Shown here: positions 8,771 to 17,727 of the stretch, one piece after another
Numbering within the stretch: position 1 is the stretch's first letter
How the letters are laid out: each line of letters opens with the position of its first letter
NCBI RefSeq assembly: GCF_003602095.1
Contig: NZ_RAHH01000011.1
Location: 62,001 to 126,000 of the forward strand
DNA from: Rahnella woolbedingensis
GTDB lineage: Bacteria; Pseudomonadota; Gammaproteobacteria; Enterobacterales; Enterobacteriaceae
Reading direction: 5' to 3'
Length of the DNA: 64,000 nucleotides
Notes under the pieces: model-generated
What the model was told of the DNA's origin: nothing
The model's database searches: none
Seen by the model: the letters and a program-made list of their open reading frames with translations, nothing else
Made by a program: the position numbers and the translations under genes

Positions 8771-9895
8771 TCACTGCTTATCCGGCTTGTTATCAGAACT
8801 AACGGCGGTTATATGCATTTCATCTGGCACGATGAGGTTGTCAGGTGTGTATTCGCTGTCGTTTTCCGTGGCGGTTTTCTCATTTTTGCCTGCCTTGTGA
8901 CGCGGATCCGGCATCTTCGGGTCATCTTTGTATTTCGCGGTGGCAATCCACGCGGCGACAAACAACGTCAGACGGGCGAAGAAATAGAAGAACGCCATCA
9001 GCCCGATCACCGAACCAAACGCCGCGCCGGAAGGCGAAGTCGCCAGTTTCGGCAGCGTCATGGTCATCACGAATTTGATCACCTCAAAGCCAATCGCCGC
9101 CAGCAATGTGCCACGCAGCAGCGCTTTTTTGCGTGGTTTGTGGCGCGGCAGCATCCAGAAAATCCACAGGAACAGCAGATAATTGGCGGCAATAGAAATC
9201 ACCAGCGTGATGCTGGTCATCACCGGACGCAGCCAGTCGATGCCGCCAAGACCCAGGGCATCGACAATGGTTTTTTGCGCGGCACCGGCAATGGAGGTCA
9301 GCGACAGCGTGATAATCAGCGCCAGCACCAGCCCGGTCAGGGAGATAAAATCACGGATGTAACGGCGGTAAATCTTCTCCTGATCTTGCGGATTCCGTTC
9401 CCACACATCGCGCGATTGTGCGCGGATCGCCTCACGCAAATTCCCCATCCAGCTGATACCGGAATAGAGCGCAATCAGCAAACCGGATATTCCCACCGCA
9501 GTACGCTGCTGAATGGCGGTATTTACGGTATTTTTGAGTGTATTCGCCAGATTCGGGTCGCTGATGCTGTTCACTATTTTATTAATCAGCTCCGCCAGCA
9601 GGTCGGGATTTGAGGCCAGCACAAAACCCACAGCGGCGAAGGACACCATCAGGATCGGGATCAGTGACAGGAAGGAAAAGTAGGTGATTGCCGCGCCAAA
9701 CTGGCTGCCCAGGCGGTCGTTAAAGCGTTCCGTCGTCCGCAGCAGGTGTGCGACCCAGCCCCAGGACTGAACGTATTCCACCAGCCGTGAAAATCTGCCG
9801 ATGTTTTTATCCACCATTAAATTGCCGGTTTTGATATTAATCAGCGGCTCGGATTTTTCCTGAGTATTCGTTTCTTGTTTAGAAGTGATGGGCAT
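8771..9895 (-). CDS. yhjD: Inner membrane protein YhjD (YihY/BrkB family)
   Basis: This 374-residue protein has several membrane helices (about residues 75-340) and the YihY/BrkB pattern, with GAAITYFSFLSLIPILMV in the first helix region. The N-terminal 45 and C-terminal 50 residues are hydrophilic; the latter is charged and probably cytoplasmic. In E. coli, a mutation in YhjD suppresses the lethality of losing the lipid A Kdo pathway, which suggests a role in moving lipid or lipopolysaccharide precursors; its true substrate is unsettled. The protein is about 35 residues longer than the E. coli one. Its place between yhjC and yhjE is conserved. About 285 bp separating it from yhjE holds no other gene that I can see. 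Confidence 0.88.
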   Translation of the reverse strand: MPITSKQETNTQEKSEPLINIKTGNLMVDKNIGRFSRLVEYVQSWGWVAHLLRTTERFNDRLGSQFGAAITYFSFLSLIPILMVSFAAVGFVLASNPDLLAELINKIVNSISDPNLANTLKNTVNTAIQQRTAVGISGLLIALYSGISWMGNLREAIRAQSRDVWERNPQDQEKIYRRYIRDFISLTGLVLALIITLSLTSIAGAAQKTIVDALGLGGIDWLRPVMTSITLVISIAANYLLFLWIFWMLPRHKPRKKALLRGTLLAAIGFEVIKFVMTMTLPKLATSPSGAAFGSVIGLMAFFYFFARLTLFVAAWIATAKYKDDPKMPDPRHKAGKNEKTATENDSEYTPDNLIVPDEMHITAVSSDNKPDKQ

Positions 9896-9979
9896 TGATC
9901 CATGTTGTCCTTAAAATTTCATCCAGCCTCAAGTATAGACCCCTGAGCGGTGAGGGATATGCCAGAGGCGTCCTAAAGG

Positions 9980-10879
9980 TCAGGCAATGAACGTTTGGGT
10001 AAGATCCGTCAGCCAGTCCATAAACACTTTTACGCGGCGGGAAAGATTCAGCCGGTGCGGATACACCAGCGTCACCGGCATCGGCGGTGCGCGAAACTGC
10101 GGCAGAATACTCACCAGCTGACCGCTCGCCAGCGAATCACGCACACCCAGCAGTGGCGCCTGAATGATCCCCAGTCCGGCCAGACAGGCCGACACATAGG
10201 TTTCGGTGCTGTTGACTGTCACCGCGCCACCGCTTTTAACGGTTTTCACCTGTTTGCCGTCGAGATATTCAAAGGCCGACGTGTGGCTGCCGAGGGTTTG
10301 TTCGTAATGCACCATCGCGTGCTGGGCCAGCTGGTCAGGGTGATCCGGCGTACCATAGCGGCGCAGGTAGCCGGGGCTGGCGCAGTTCACCACGCTGAGT
10401 TGTCCGAGCGGGCGGGCGATGAGCCCGGAATCTTTCAGCACCCCGGAGCGGATCACGCAGTCGAAGCCTTCGCGCACCACATCCACCCGGTGATCGGTAC
10501 AACTCAGCTCTATTTCCAGCGCCGGATAACGGTTAAGGAATTCAGCCAGACGCGGTAAAACCAGATGCGTCGCCATACCGGTGGACATATCGACCCGCAA
10601 CCGTCCGCTGACGCTGGCAGGATTAGACTGAAACATCGACTCCAGTTCTTCCATGTTTGCCAGCAGCTCTTTGCAGCGCTGATAAAACAGCTGCCCGTCC
10701 TGCGTCAGCTGCACACGGCGCGTGGAACGGTGCAGCAGGCGTGCTGACATGCGCGTTTCCAGCTGCTGCACCAGTCGGGACACACTGCCTTTGGGTAGAC
10801 CGAGACTTTCAGCCGCACGGGTAAAATTACTCAGCTCTGCCACACGTACGAAAACCTGCATTGATTGAATTTTATCCAC
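9980..10879 (-). CDS. yhjC: LysR-family transcriptional regulator YhjC
   Basis: The product has an N-terminal winged helix-turn-helix (residues 1-60, with FTRAAESLGLPKGSVSRLVQ) and a C-terminal LysR effector domain. Starting at the GTG at 10879, which has AGGCG just upstream, gives VDKIQSMQVFVRVAELSNF and 299 residues, the exact length of E. coli YhjC. An ATG at 10921 would add 14 unrelated residues. The gene is next to yhjD, as in E. coli. It is divergent from the short-chain dehydrogenase at 11006, and LysR regulators often control the divergent gene, so that dehydrogenase is a candidate target (inference). Confidence 0.85.
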   Translation of the reverse strand: MDKIQSMQVFVRVAELSNFTRAAESLGLPKGSVSRLVQQLETRMSARLLHRSTRRVQLTQDGQLFYQRCKELLANMEELESMFQSNPASVSGRLRVDMSTGMATHLVLPRLAEFLNRYPALEIELSCTDHRVDVVREGFDCVIRSGVLKDSGLIARPLGQLSVVNCASPGYLRRYGTPDHPDQLAQHAMVHYEQTLGSHTSAFEYLDGKQVKTVKSGGAVTVNSTETYVSACLAGLGIIQAPLLGVRDSLASGQLVSILPQFRAPPMPVTLVYPHRLNLSRRVKVFMDWLTDLTQTFIA

Positions 10880-11005
10880 ATTTCGCCTGATTGTTGTTGG
10901 AGATGAGACAGTGAAACTCATTATGAACCATTTATCGCGCTGTCGTAATCCAATAGGCTATGTTTCAACCAGTGTCGTCGTGACATAAAGCCAAAGAGGT
11001 CTGAA

Positions 11006-11764
11006 ATGAATCGTAAAATCGCTATTGTGACCGGCGGAAGCCGTGGATTAGGCAAGAATGCCATTGAAAAGCTGGCAAAAAATAACGTTGATATCATTTT
11101 GACATACCACAGCCAGGCGCAAGCAGCGCAGGCGGTGGTGCAATCTGTCGAAGCGCTGGGCGGTAAAGCCGTTGCATTGCAGCTGAACGCCGGGGAGTCT
11201 GGCAGCTTTGATACTTTCGTGGCGCAGGTGAAAACCCAGCTGCAACAGGTCTGGCAGCGCGATACTTTTGATTTTCTGGTCAACAATGCCGGTATTGGTC
11301 TTCACGAATCTTTTGCCACTACTACCGAAGATCAGTTTGATCTGATGATGAATGTCCACCTGAAAGGGCCGTTCTTCCTGACTCAAAAACTGCTGCCGCT
11401 GATCAGTGATGGCGGCCGCATTCTGAACGTCTCCAGCGGACTGGCACGTTTCGCCCTGCCGGGCTCTTCGGCTTACGCCATCATGAAAGGCGCAGTTGAA
11501 GTGCTGACCCGCTATCAGGCAAAAGAGCTGGGTGCGCGCGGCATCACCGTTAACGTACTGGCACCGGGAGCGATTGAAACCGATTTTAGCGGCGGTATGG
11601 TGCGTGATAACCCGGAAGTGAACAAAATTGTCTCCGGGAACACGGCTCTGGGACGTGCCGGTCTGCCGGACGATATTGGCGGGATGGTGGCGATGATGCT
11701 CAGTGATGAAGCAGGCTGGATGACCGCCCAGCGTGTGGAAGCGTCAGGCGGTATGTTCATCTAA
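11006..11764 (+). CDS. Short-chain dehydrogenase/reductase
   Basis: This 252-residue classical SDR has the NAD(P)-binding motif TGGSRGLG (residues 9-16), NNAG (93-96), a catalytic Ser near 143-144 and YAIMK (Tyr157, Lys161). The Arg at position 13 of the glycine motif favours NADP(H). The PG motif segment APGAIETDF is complete. The substrate cannot be deduced. The start has AGAGGTCTGAA upstream. The gene is divergent from the LysR gene yhjC, about 125 bp away, and ends 3 bp before the convergent ycgR. All catalytic residues are present, so it should be active. Confidence 0.88.
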   Translation: MNRKIAIVTGGSRGLGKNAIEKLAKNNVDIILTYHSQAQAAQAVVQSVEALGGKAVALQLNAGESGSFDTFVAQVKTQLQQVWQRDTFDFLVNNAGIGLHESFATTTEDQFDLMMNVHLKGPFFLTQKLLPLISDGGRILNVSSGLARFALPGSSAYAIMKGAVEVLTRYQAKELGARGITVNVLAPGAIETDFSGGMVRDNPEVNKIVSGNTALGRAGLPDDIGGMVAMMLSDEAGWMTAQRVEASGGMFI

Positions 11765-11767
11765 AAC

Positions 11768-12514
11768 TTAATCGTGCTGGAAACGCTTCGCTTTCATATG
11801 CTGCTGTTTTTCCAGCTCGAAAATCGCCCGTTGCAGGTCGCGTTCCTGCGCGGGCGATAAATGCGGAAACCTAAAACTCAGCCGCTGCGTGCTGACAGTT
11901 TCGCCTTTATTGCTCACCGATTTTCGCGCCATCGCGCCGATATACTGCAAATCGACTTTGAATTTCCCAAGTTCAGCCAGTTCAATCAGGGAATCTTTCA
12001 GCACCGCGCCTGAATTGATTTCCGGCGGCGTCATGCCGTCAATCTCCAGCCCCAGCCCGCCAAGGGAAATATCCCTGACCCGATAAGCAAAGTCAGTGGT
12101 ATCAGGCAGTTTTCCACTGCAACGGTAATCCGGCAGCCACGGCACATTCACGCGGAAATACTCACGACGCTGAATGGAATACAAAACCGGCGGGATATCG
12201 CAGGTAAACGTCGGCAGCCCTTCGTAAGTCACCTGACGCACTTTACTGCATGAGAACTCGACTTTTGCACCGGTAGGCTCCGCCACAAAACTCAGTGATT
12301 CTGCTTCCATCGCCAGACCGTTTTCGTAATCTGAGCTGCCCAGATCGAATAAGAACTGATGATCGTCGGAATTCACATCCAGAATTTTGCTGATAAATTG
12401 CCCGCGGGAATGGCTGACCATGACCAGCGTCTGGTTCTTCTTTAAGTCACGCAGAACGGACAAGATTGCCAGCGTGTTCCGCTTAGCAAACGACTCTTTA
12501 GATACTTCGCTCAC
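11768..12514 (-). CDS. ycgR: Flagellar brake protein YcgR (PilZ domain)
   Basis: YcgR binds c-di-GMP and then slows the flagellar motor by contacting its stator or rotor. The protein has an N-terminal YcgR domain (residues about 1-110) and a C-terminal PilZ domain with the c-di-GMP motif RREYFR (116-121) and DISLGG (148-153). The GTG at 12514 was chosen because GAGG lies 8 bp upstream and the product then begins MSEVSKESFAKRN, similar to known YcgR; another GTG at 12523 adds three residues. A perfect FliA promoter is found at 12586-12612. It is not near flagellar operons in this window, but pdeH lies about 8 kb away. The two should act in opposite directions on motility. Confidence 0.92.
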   Translation of the reverse strand: MSEVSKESFAKRNTLAILSVLRDLKKNQTLVMVSHSRGQFISKILDVNSDDHQFLFDLGSSDYENGLAMEAESLSFVAEPTGAKVEFSCSKVRQVTYEGLPTFTCDIPPVLYSIQRREYFRVNVPWLPDYRCSGKLPDTTDFAYRVRDISLGGLGLEIDGMTPPEINSGAVLKDSLIELAELGKFKVDLQYIGAMARKSVSNKGETVSTQRLSFRFPHLSPAQERDLQRAIFELEKQQHMKAKRFQHD

Positions 12515-12585
12515 CTGCCACACCTCATAAGAAATAAATGCAAATTGATGGCGCAGCCGTTGACGTGTAAGGCGCCCAATACGGT

Positions 12586-12612
12586 TTATCGGCCACTCAG
12601 AACAAAACTTTA
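12586..12612 (-). promoter_or_regulatory. FliA (sigma-28) promoter for ycgR
   Basis: On the minus strand the sequence is TAAAGTTT, 11 bp, then GCCGATAA, a perfect match to the flagellar sigma-28 consensus in both boxes. It reads into ycgR, whose start lies about 70 bp downstream. Confidence 0.92.
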
Positions 12613-12911
12613 TTGTGTAATAACGGGTATTTTGATGCTCCCAAAGGGAAATTCAGGGCGGCGGGCACGTCATGTGCGCTTCCCTGTCTTTATATATAGG
12701 CTATCTTTCACACTCCTGAAGGCTATTTTCCTGCCTGTCCAACCCAGACTTTCATGGATTCCTGTACGGTGTTGTATTAATCCAGACAGAACGACGAGTG
12801 TTTGAATTAACCCTTCCCGCTTTGCCGACAAAATATTTTTCACTTTCCACCGAATAAAAACCGGGGTTCGGGTGTTTACCTTATATCGAACACTTAGGGA
12901 CACTGTTTTTT
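12613..12911. other. Intergenic region upstream of the cytochrome b561 operon
   Basis: No gene is seen in this 299-bp gap. AGGGAA (12647-12652) and TTCCCT (12680-12685) bracket a weak GCAC/GTGC stem, and shortly before the next gene GTTCG...CGAAC (about 12870-12887) forms an imperfect inverted repeat. The promoter of the 12912-15384 operon should be here, possibly recognised by its own ECF sigma factor; I cannot assign it. Confidence 0.4.
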
Positions 12912-13490
12912 ATGCAAACCTCATCTCCAGTTCTTCGCAGCCGTTATGACGGGCTGACTATTTTGCTGCACTGGCTGACGGCGCTGGCCGTGATTTTCCT
13001 GTTTGCCAGCGCGCATATCTGGGAAATTCTCGAACGCGGCACGCCGCTGCGCAAAGGGCTGCAATCGGTGCATATCTCGGTCGGCATTTTGCTGGCGGCG
13101 ATTATCATCGGTCGTCTTTTGTGGCGGTTGTTTACCGTCAGCACCGGTCGCAGCAAACAGCAACCGGTCGCCATGCCGACGCTGATGAAAGCCGCCGCAC
13201 ATCTGACCCACCTGGCGCTCTATTTATTGCTGGTTGCGCAAATCATTCTGGGCTTTCTGTTCCGCTGGTCGCAGGCGGAGCCGTTCTATTTCTTCGGCTT
13301 ATTCCCTATTCCCGACGTATTTAATTTCGACAGCATCATGACCAAAACTTTCGGCTCGCTGCATAACAACGTTGCCTGGGCGCTGATAATTGTGGCTGGC
13401 GTGCATGCGCTTGCGGCGCTTTTCCACCATTACGTTCTCCGCGACGGCATTTTGCGCCGCATGTTACCGGGCAGCGAAGGCCGCCCGTAA
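12912..13490 (+). CDS. Cytochrome b561-family diheme membrane protein
   Basis: This 192-residue protein has four membrane helices (about residues 15-35, 50-70, 90-115, 145-175) and the histidines expected to ligate two b-type hemes: His20, His54 and His in the third and fourth helices (LHNNVAWALIIVAGVHALAA). Such proteins pass electrons across the inner membrane, typically between quinol and a periplasmic partner. It opens a four-gene operon with a periplasmic TPR protein, an ECF sigma factor and an anti-sigma factor, so it is probably part of the response controlled by that sigma factor. The partner reductant or oxidant is unknown. The spacing to the next gene is 30 bp. Confidence 0.85.
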   Translation: MQTSSPVLRSRYDGLTILLHWLTALAVIFLFASAHIWEILERGTPLRKGLQSVHISVGILLAAIIIGRLLWRLFTVSTGRSKQQPVAMPTLMKAAAHLTHLALYLLLVAQIILGFLFRWSQAEPFYFFGLFPIPDVFNFDSIMTKTFGSLHNNVAWALIIVAGVHALAALFHHYVLRDGILRRMLPGSEGRP

Positions 13491-13520
13491 GTCATCAGTC
13501 AATCCCTACAGGACATCATC

Positions 13521-14063
13521 ATGAAGACAAAAACGGTAATAAAGGCGCTGTCAGTTGTGTGTCTGGCTGGCAATCTGCTGTGGTTCAGCGCCGCAGCTAA
13601 CGCCATGGGCGACGATTCGGATGCGAAGAAAACGCCGGACTGCCCGAAAGGACAAATCTATGACAGCAAAACCAAAAGCTGCATGGTGGATAAGGGCAGC
13701 ATGATTTCCGATCAGGATAAAACCCAGTACGCCTACCACCTGGCGAAAACCGGCCGATATCAGGAAGCGCTGACCGTGCTGGATACGCTCAAAGATCAGA
13801 ACACCAAAGAGGCCTGGAATTACCGGGGTTACGCCACGCGTAAACTCGGGCGTACCGATGAAGGCATCGGCTATTATCAGAAGTCGATTGCGATTGACGC
13901 CAATTACGCCAAAGTCCGGGAATATCTCGGCGAGGCTTATATGATTAAAGGGCGTCCTGATCTCGCCAAAGCCCAGCTGTCGACCATCAAAGGCTTATGC
14001 GGCACCGGCTGCGAAGAGTACCGCGACCTGAGCGCCGCTATCGACGGTCATCCGGAATCCTGA
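13521..14063 (+). CDS. Periplasmic TPR-repeat protein
   Basis: This 180-residue protein has a clear signal peptide ending near ANAMG (residue about 28). The mature part begins with a cysteine-containing loop (CPKGQIYDSKTKSCM), followed by about two tetratricopeptide repeats (residues about 70-140, such as AKTGRYQEALTVLDTL and GIGYYQKSIAIDANYAKVREYL) and ends with a CGTGC pair. The four cysteines could form two disulfides in the periplasm. TPRs usually mediate protein contacts, so it may sense or scaffold for the cytochrome or the anti-sigma factor; this is inference. The sigma factor follows within 20-65 bp, depending on its true start. Confidence 0.8.
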   Translation: MKTKTVIKALSVVCLAGNLLWFSAAANAMGDDSDAKKTPDCPKGQIYDSKTKSCMVDKGSMISDQDKTQYAYHLAKTGRYQEALTVLDTLKDQNTKEAWNYRGYATRKLGRTDEGIGYYQKSIAIDANYAKVREYLGEAYMIKGRPDLAKAQLSTIKGLCGTGCEEYRDLSAAIDGHPES

Positions 14064-14128
14064 ATACGGAGAAACGATAAATCTTACCCGCAGACTTACG
14101 TTCTGAACTGAGCCAGTACCTGTCACGT

Positions 14129-14599
14129 TTGTGGCGCTACGCGATGGTGTTATCGCGAAAGCACGATGTGGCAGACGATCTGGTGCAATCCACCTGCGTG
14201 CGGGCGCTGGAACGCTGCGCGCAGGTGGCCGACAGCACCGGCGTGGATCGCTGGCTCTTTTCAATTCTGCACTCGATATGGGTTAACGAACTCAGGGCGC
14301 AGCACGTCCGTCAGGGCCAGGGATTTGTCGATGTCGGGGAAATGGAGTCACCTGCCGATACGCTGTCTTTCGAAGAACGTCACTGGCATACGCAGGTGAT
14401 GCAGCGGGTGAACCGCTTGCCGGAGGCCCAGCGCAACGCGGTGTTTCTGGTTTACGTCGAAGGTTTTACCTATCAGGAGGCGGCAATGACGCTTTGTGTG
14501 CCTGCGGGCACCATCATGAGCCGTCTGGCGGCCGCACGGCTGACGCTGGCAAAAGACGCCGGTGCCGCCACACAACCGCAGCAGGGAGAGAATAAATGA
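14129..14599 (+). CDS. ECF-type RNA polymerase sigma factor (start uncertain)
   Basis: The product has sigma region 2 (WRYAMVLSRKHDVADDLVQ onward) and region 4 (about residues 90-145, with FTYQEAAMTLCVPAGTIMSRLAAARLTLA), and no region 3, as in extracytoplasmic-function sigma factors. The frame used here starts at a TTG (14129). It stays open back to 14081, where the upstream residues LPADLRSELSQYLSRL look like a true N-terminus, but the first codon there is ATC and no ATG, GTG or TTG exists; GGAG lies at 14067-14070. So either a TTG start shortens region 2 or an unusual AUC start is used. Its stop overlaps the anti-sigma ATG by ATGA, which suggests translational coupling. Confidence 0.85.
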   Translation: MWRYAMVLSRKHDVADDLVQSTCVRALERCAQVADSTGVDRWLFSILHSIWVNELRAQHVRQGQGFVDVGEMESPADTLSFEERHWHTQVMQRVNRLPEAQRNAVFLVYVEGFTYQEAAMTLCVPAGTIMSRLAAARLTLAKDAGAATQPQQGENK

Positions 14600-15384
14600 C
14601 CCGTGAAATCCCGTCTGCGCCTTATTCCGATGAAACGCTGGTCGCTTATCTCGACAATCAGTTAAGCGAACCGCAGCGCGCAAAACTTGAAGCGCAACTG
14701 GCGCAGGATGACGTGCTGGCGCAGCGTCTGGCACAGATGTCGCGCAGCAATTTACCGTTCCACGACGCTTTTGGCGCGATGTTGCAGGATGCGCCGGTGG
14801 CGAAATTACAGGCTGCGCTGGATGCCATTCCTGACGTTCCGGCTGCCGGTTCGCGCCGTTTCAGTCGTCGCGCACTGCTCGCTGCATCGGTCAGTTTTCT
14901 GGCTGTCGGGCTGCTGGCCGGGCGCTATTCCACGCTTTTTGCAGCCGACGATGGCTGGCGTGCCCGCGTGGCGGATTACATGTCGCTGTATACCGCGCAG
15001 ACGCTGGCGGACGTTTACGACTCTGCCGGACAGCAGCAAATCCAGCTTTCACGGGTGCGGAATGCCTTAGGAATTGCGTTAAACCCGGCGGGGCTGGCGG
15101 TACAGGGGGCGAGCCTGAAAGATGCACGGATGCTGCATTATGACGATTACGATATCGCGCAAATCACCTATCTCGACCGGAAATATGGCCCGATGGCGTT
15201 ATGTATTACGCGCAGCGAACATCGCGGGACGACCGCGCAGGAAAGTGAAATCCGCCGGGGGATGAACGTGGTTTACTGGCGTCACGCCGGTTACAACTTC
15301 ATGCTGATCGGCCACAGTCCTGCCAGCGAAATGGCCGCGCACGCCATGGCGTTGCAGGCTAACATCCGGCAGGTAGTTTCGTAA
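14596..15384 (+). CDS. Transmembrane anti-sigma factor
   Basis: The 262-residue product has a cytoplasmic N-terminal domain (residues 1-85, SDETLVAYLDNQLSEPQRAK) of the kind that binds ECF sigma factors, one membrane helix (about 95-112, LLAASVSFLAVGLLAG) preceded by RRFSRR, and a periplasmic C-terminal domain of about 150 residues. The start overlaps the sigma gene stop by 4 bp. The usual zinc-binding HxxxCxxC motif is not seen, so it is not a ZAS-type anti-sigma. It should hold the sigma factor at the membrane until a periplasmic signal is sensed. Its neighbours, a diheme cytochrome and a Cys-containing TPR protein, hint that the signal is redox-related (inference). Confidence 0.82.
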   Translation: MTREIPSAPYSDETLVAYLDNQLSEPQRAKLEAQLAQDDVLAQRLAQMSRSNLPFHDAFGAMLQDAPVAKLQAALDAIPDVPAAGSRRFSRRALLAASVSFLAVGLLAGRYSTLFAADDGWRARVADYMSLYTAQTLADVYDSAGQQQIQLSRVRNALGIALNPAGLAVQGASLKDARMLHYDDYDIAQITYLDRKYGPMALCITRSEHRGTTAQESEIRRGMNVVYWRHAGYNFMLIGHSPASEMAAHAMALQANIRQVVS

Positions 15385-15647
15385 CGGAACTAACTTATGT
15401 AATTATTTAAAGTATTAAACAATTTTTAATCGACGTAACCACAATGTTAAATTGTTTACGAAATCTCGATAATATGAGTATTCGTTAACATTTATGTGGT
15501 TGATTTGTCGTTCTGCGCCGCTGTTTCGTTGCTCCCCATTATTGTCCTTTCATACTCTGTGGAAATAATCGCTTATTTCCCGCTCACCGGGTTGTTGATT
15601 TCGTTTATCCAGGGAATTTTGGATAGCTTTCACCTGCAAAACTAAAA

Positions 15648-15703
15648 CTAAACATTCAGAGAAACAGACGTCATGAGAAAGATACTTGCCATGATCTTCT
15701 GCC
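15648..15703 (+). repeat. Leader repeat, copy 1 (before mqo copy 1)
   Basis: From about 15648 the sequence CTAAACATTCAGAGAAACAG leads into GACGTC and the mqo start. It repeats almost exactly at 17672-17727 before the second mqo: only two of the first 20 bases differ, and then the match is exact through the first 15 bases of coding sequence. The remaining 288-bp upstream gap (15385-15672) is AT-rich with several GTTAA/TTAAC motifs but holds no gene. Confidence 0.75.
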
Positions 15704-17313
15704 TTAACGTGGTGGCCTTCAGCCAGTCCGTACGGGCAGAAGATGAAAAGCCCGTTGATGTGTTACTGATCGGCGGCGGCATTATGAGCGCGACGCTGGG
15801 GACATACCTTCAGGAATTAGAACCAGACTGGTCAATCGACATGGTTGAGCGCCTCGACGGCGTGGCGCTGGAAAGCTCCAACGGCTGGAATAACGCCGGT
15901 ACCGGCCACTCTGCGCTGGCAGAAATGAACTACACGCCGGAAAAAGCCGACGGCAGCATCGATATTTCCAAAGCGGTCGAAATCAACGAATCCTTCCAGA
16001 TTTCCCGTCAGTTCTGGACTTATCAGGTTGAGAACGGTGTGCTGCACAATCCGCGCTCCTTCATCAACAGCACGCCGCACATGAGTTTTGTGTGGGGCGA
16101 TGACAACATCAATTTCCTGCGTAAACGTTTTGCGGCGCTTGGGCAAAGCACGCTGTTCCGCGGCATGGAATATTCAGAAGACCCGGCGCAAATCAAACAG
16201 TGGATCCCGCTGGTGATGGAAGGGCGTGATCCGGCGCAGAAAGTTGCCGCGACCCGTATTCCGATCGGTACCGACGTGAACTTCGGCGAAATCACCCGCC
16301 AGCTGGTGGCCTCCCTGCAAAAGAAACCTAATTTTGCCCTGAGTCTCGGCCATGAGGTCCGCGACATTAAACGTAATCCTGATAACACCTGGAACGTGAC
16401 CGTCGCTGACCTGCAGAACGGCAGCAAAGAAAGCGTCATCAAAGCGAAATTCGTGTTTATCGGCGCAGGCGGCGCTTCACTGACGTTGCTGCAAAAATCC
16501 GGTATCCCGGAAGCGGATAACTACGGCGGCTTCCCGGTCGGCGGCGAATTCCTGGTGACTGAGGATCCGGACGTGGTGAAACGCCATCTGGCAAAAGTGT
16601 ACGGTAAAGCGTCTGTCGGCTCACCGCCGATGTCTGTCCCGCACCTCGACACCCGTATTCTGGATGGTAAACAGGTTCTGCTGTTCGGGCCATTCGCCAC
16701 TTTCTCCAGCAAGTTCCTGAAAAACGGTTCCCTGTGGGATCTGTTCGGCAGCGTGAATTTTTCCAACATCATGCCGATGACTCACGTGGGTATCGACAAC
16801 TTTGATCTGGTGAAATATCTGGTCAGCCAGGTGATGTTGTCTGACGACGACCGTTTCGATGCGTTACGTGAATACTTCCCGGATGCGAAGAAAGAAGACT
16901 GGCGTCTGTGGGAAGCGGGTCAGCGCGTGCAAATCATCAAAAAAGATGAGAAAGAAGGCGGCGTTCTGCGCCTCGGCACCGAAGTGGTGAGCTCGAAAGA
17001 TGGCAGCATTACTGCGCTGCTGGGTGCCTCACCGGGTGCTTCCACCGCGGCACCGATCATGCTGCACCTGATGGAAAAAGTGTTTAAAGACAAAGTCGCG
17101 ACCCCGGAATGGCAGGCCAAACTGAAAGAAATCATCCCTTCTTACGGCACTGAACTGAACGGCAACGTGGCCGCGACAGAAAAAGAACTCGGTGACACCA
17201 GCCGCGTTCTGATGCTCGATAATCCGCAGCCAAAAGCGGCGGAACCGGCTCCGGCAGCCGAGGCTTCTGCACCGAAGAAAGAGCAAAAAGTGGTGGCTGA
17301 CGTCGCGCTTTAA
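15673..17313 (+). CDS. mqo: Malate:quinone oxidoreductase, copy 1
   Basis: Mqo oxidises malate to oxaloacetate with FAD and passes electrons to quinone; it is a peripheral protein of the inner membrane. The product of 546 residues has the FAD-binding motif [16 protein letters not shown] (about residues 31-46), the family segment [18 protein letters not shown], and a C-terminal tail ending VVADVAL, as in E. coli Mqo. The N-terminus (residues 1-22) looks like a signal or membrane-targeting sequence. It is followed by a strong terminator and then a second mqo. Full length with no missing motif was found, so it should be active. Confidence 0.93.
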   Translation: MRKILAMIFCLNVVAFSQSVRAEDEKPVDVLLIGGGIMSATLGTYLQELEPDWSIDMVERLDGVALESSNGWNNAGTGHSALAEMNYTPEKADGSIDISKAVEINESFQISRQFWTYQVENGVLHNPRSFINSTPHMSFVWGDDNINFLRKRFAALGQSTLFRGMEYSEDPAQIKQWIPLVMEGRDPAQKVAATRIPIGTDVNFGEITRQLVASLQKKPNFALSLGHEVRDIKRNPDNTWNVTVADLQNGSKESVIKAKFVFIGAGGASLTLLQKSGIPEADNYGGFPVGGEFLVTEDPDVVKRHLAKVYGKASVGSPPMSVPHLDTRILDGKQVLLFGPFATFSSKFLKNGSLWDLFGSVNFSNIMPMTHVGIDNFDLVKYLVSQVMLSDDDRFDALREYFPDAKKEDWRLWEAGQRVQIIKKDEKEGGVLRLGTEVVSSKDGSITALLGASPGASTAAPIMLHLMEKVFKDKVATPEWQAKLKEIIPSYGTELNGNVAATEKELGDTSRVLMLDNPQPKAAEPAPAAEASAPKKEQKVVADVAL

Positions 17314-17337
17314 GCTGTAACGTCGTTTCATCCTCAG

Positions 17338-17361
17338 AGGCGCGGGCAACCGCGCCTTTTT
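17338..17361 (+). terminator. Rho-independent terminator after mqo copy 1
   Basis: GGCGCGG (17339-17345), loop GCAA, CCGCGCC (17350-17356) and TTTTT form a classic intrinsic terminator 25 bp after the stop codon. The following 310 bp to the next leader repeat are AT-rich and hold no gene I can see; they should contain the separate promoter of mqo copy 2. Confidence 0.93.
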
Positions 17362-17671
17362 AACATCCCACTTTCGCTTTAAAATGCGATTTAGCACGAA
17401 TAGCTCGTTGTTTGTACGTCCCAAAGCCCTTCAAAACTCCCTTTCATGACTCCTTAAATCCAGCAGTGGCACGGTCTGAGCTGCTATCAGACATCCCGTT
17501 TGCCTGTTTTTTTGAAAGGTTAAATCCTTTTTTAAATTATGTAGTGATAATGTTATATTCGTAGCCAGTAGTTTAAAAAATGAAGTTTCAGTAACGATCC
17601 CACGTGTTTTTTTGCTAATTTCTTGTTCGACAAACATAACAATATTCTTAAACGAATCGCCAAAAACAGAA

Positions 17672-17727
17672 CTGAACATTTAGAGAAACAGACGTCATGA
17701 GAAAGATACTTGGTATGCTTCTCAACC
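17672..17727 (+). repeat. Leader repeat, copy 2 (before mqo copy 2)
   Basis: CTGAACATTTAGAGAAACAG, followed by GACGTC and the start ATGAGAAAGATACTT, matches the leader of mqo copy 1 with two differences. The repeat shows that the duplication included the untranslated leader and ribosome site, not just the coding sequence. Confidence 0.75.

Noticed and set aside
8813-9613. 266-codon frame antisense to yhjD
   Set aside because: It lies entirely inside the intact yhjD gene, is Arg/His/Gln-rich and shows no motif.
15385-15672. ArcA binding sites upstream of mqo copy 1
   Set aside because: GTTAA-type motifs occur in this AT-rich stretch, but not at a quality that separates them from chance.
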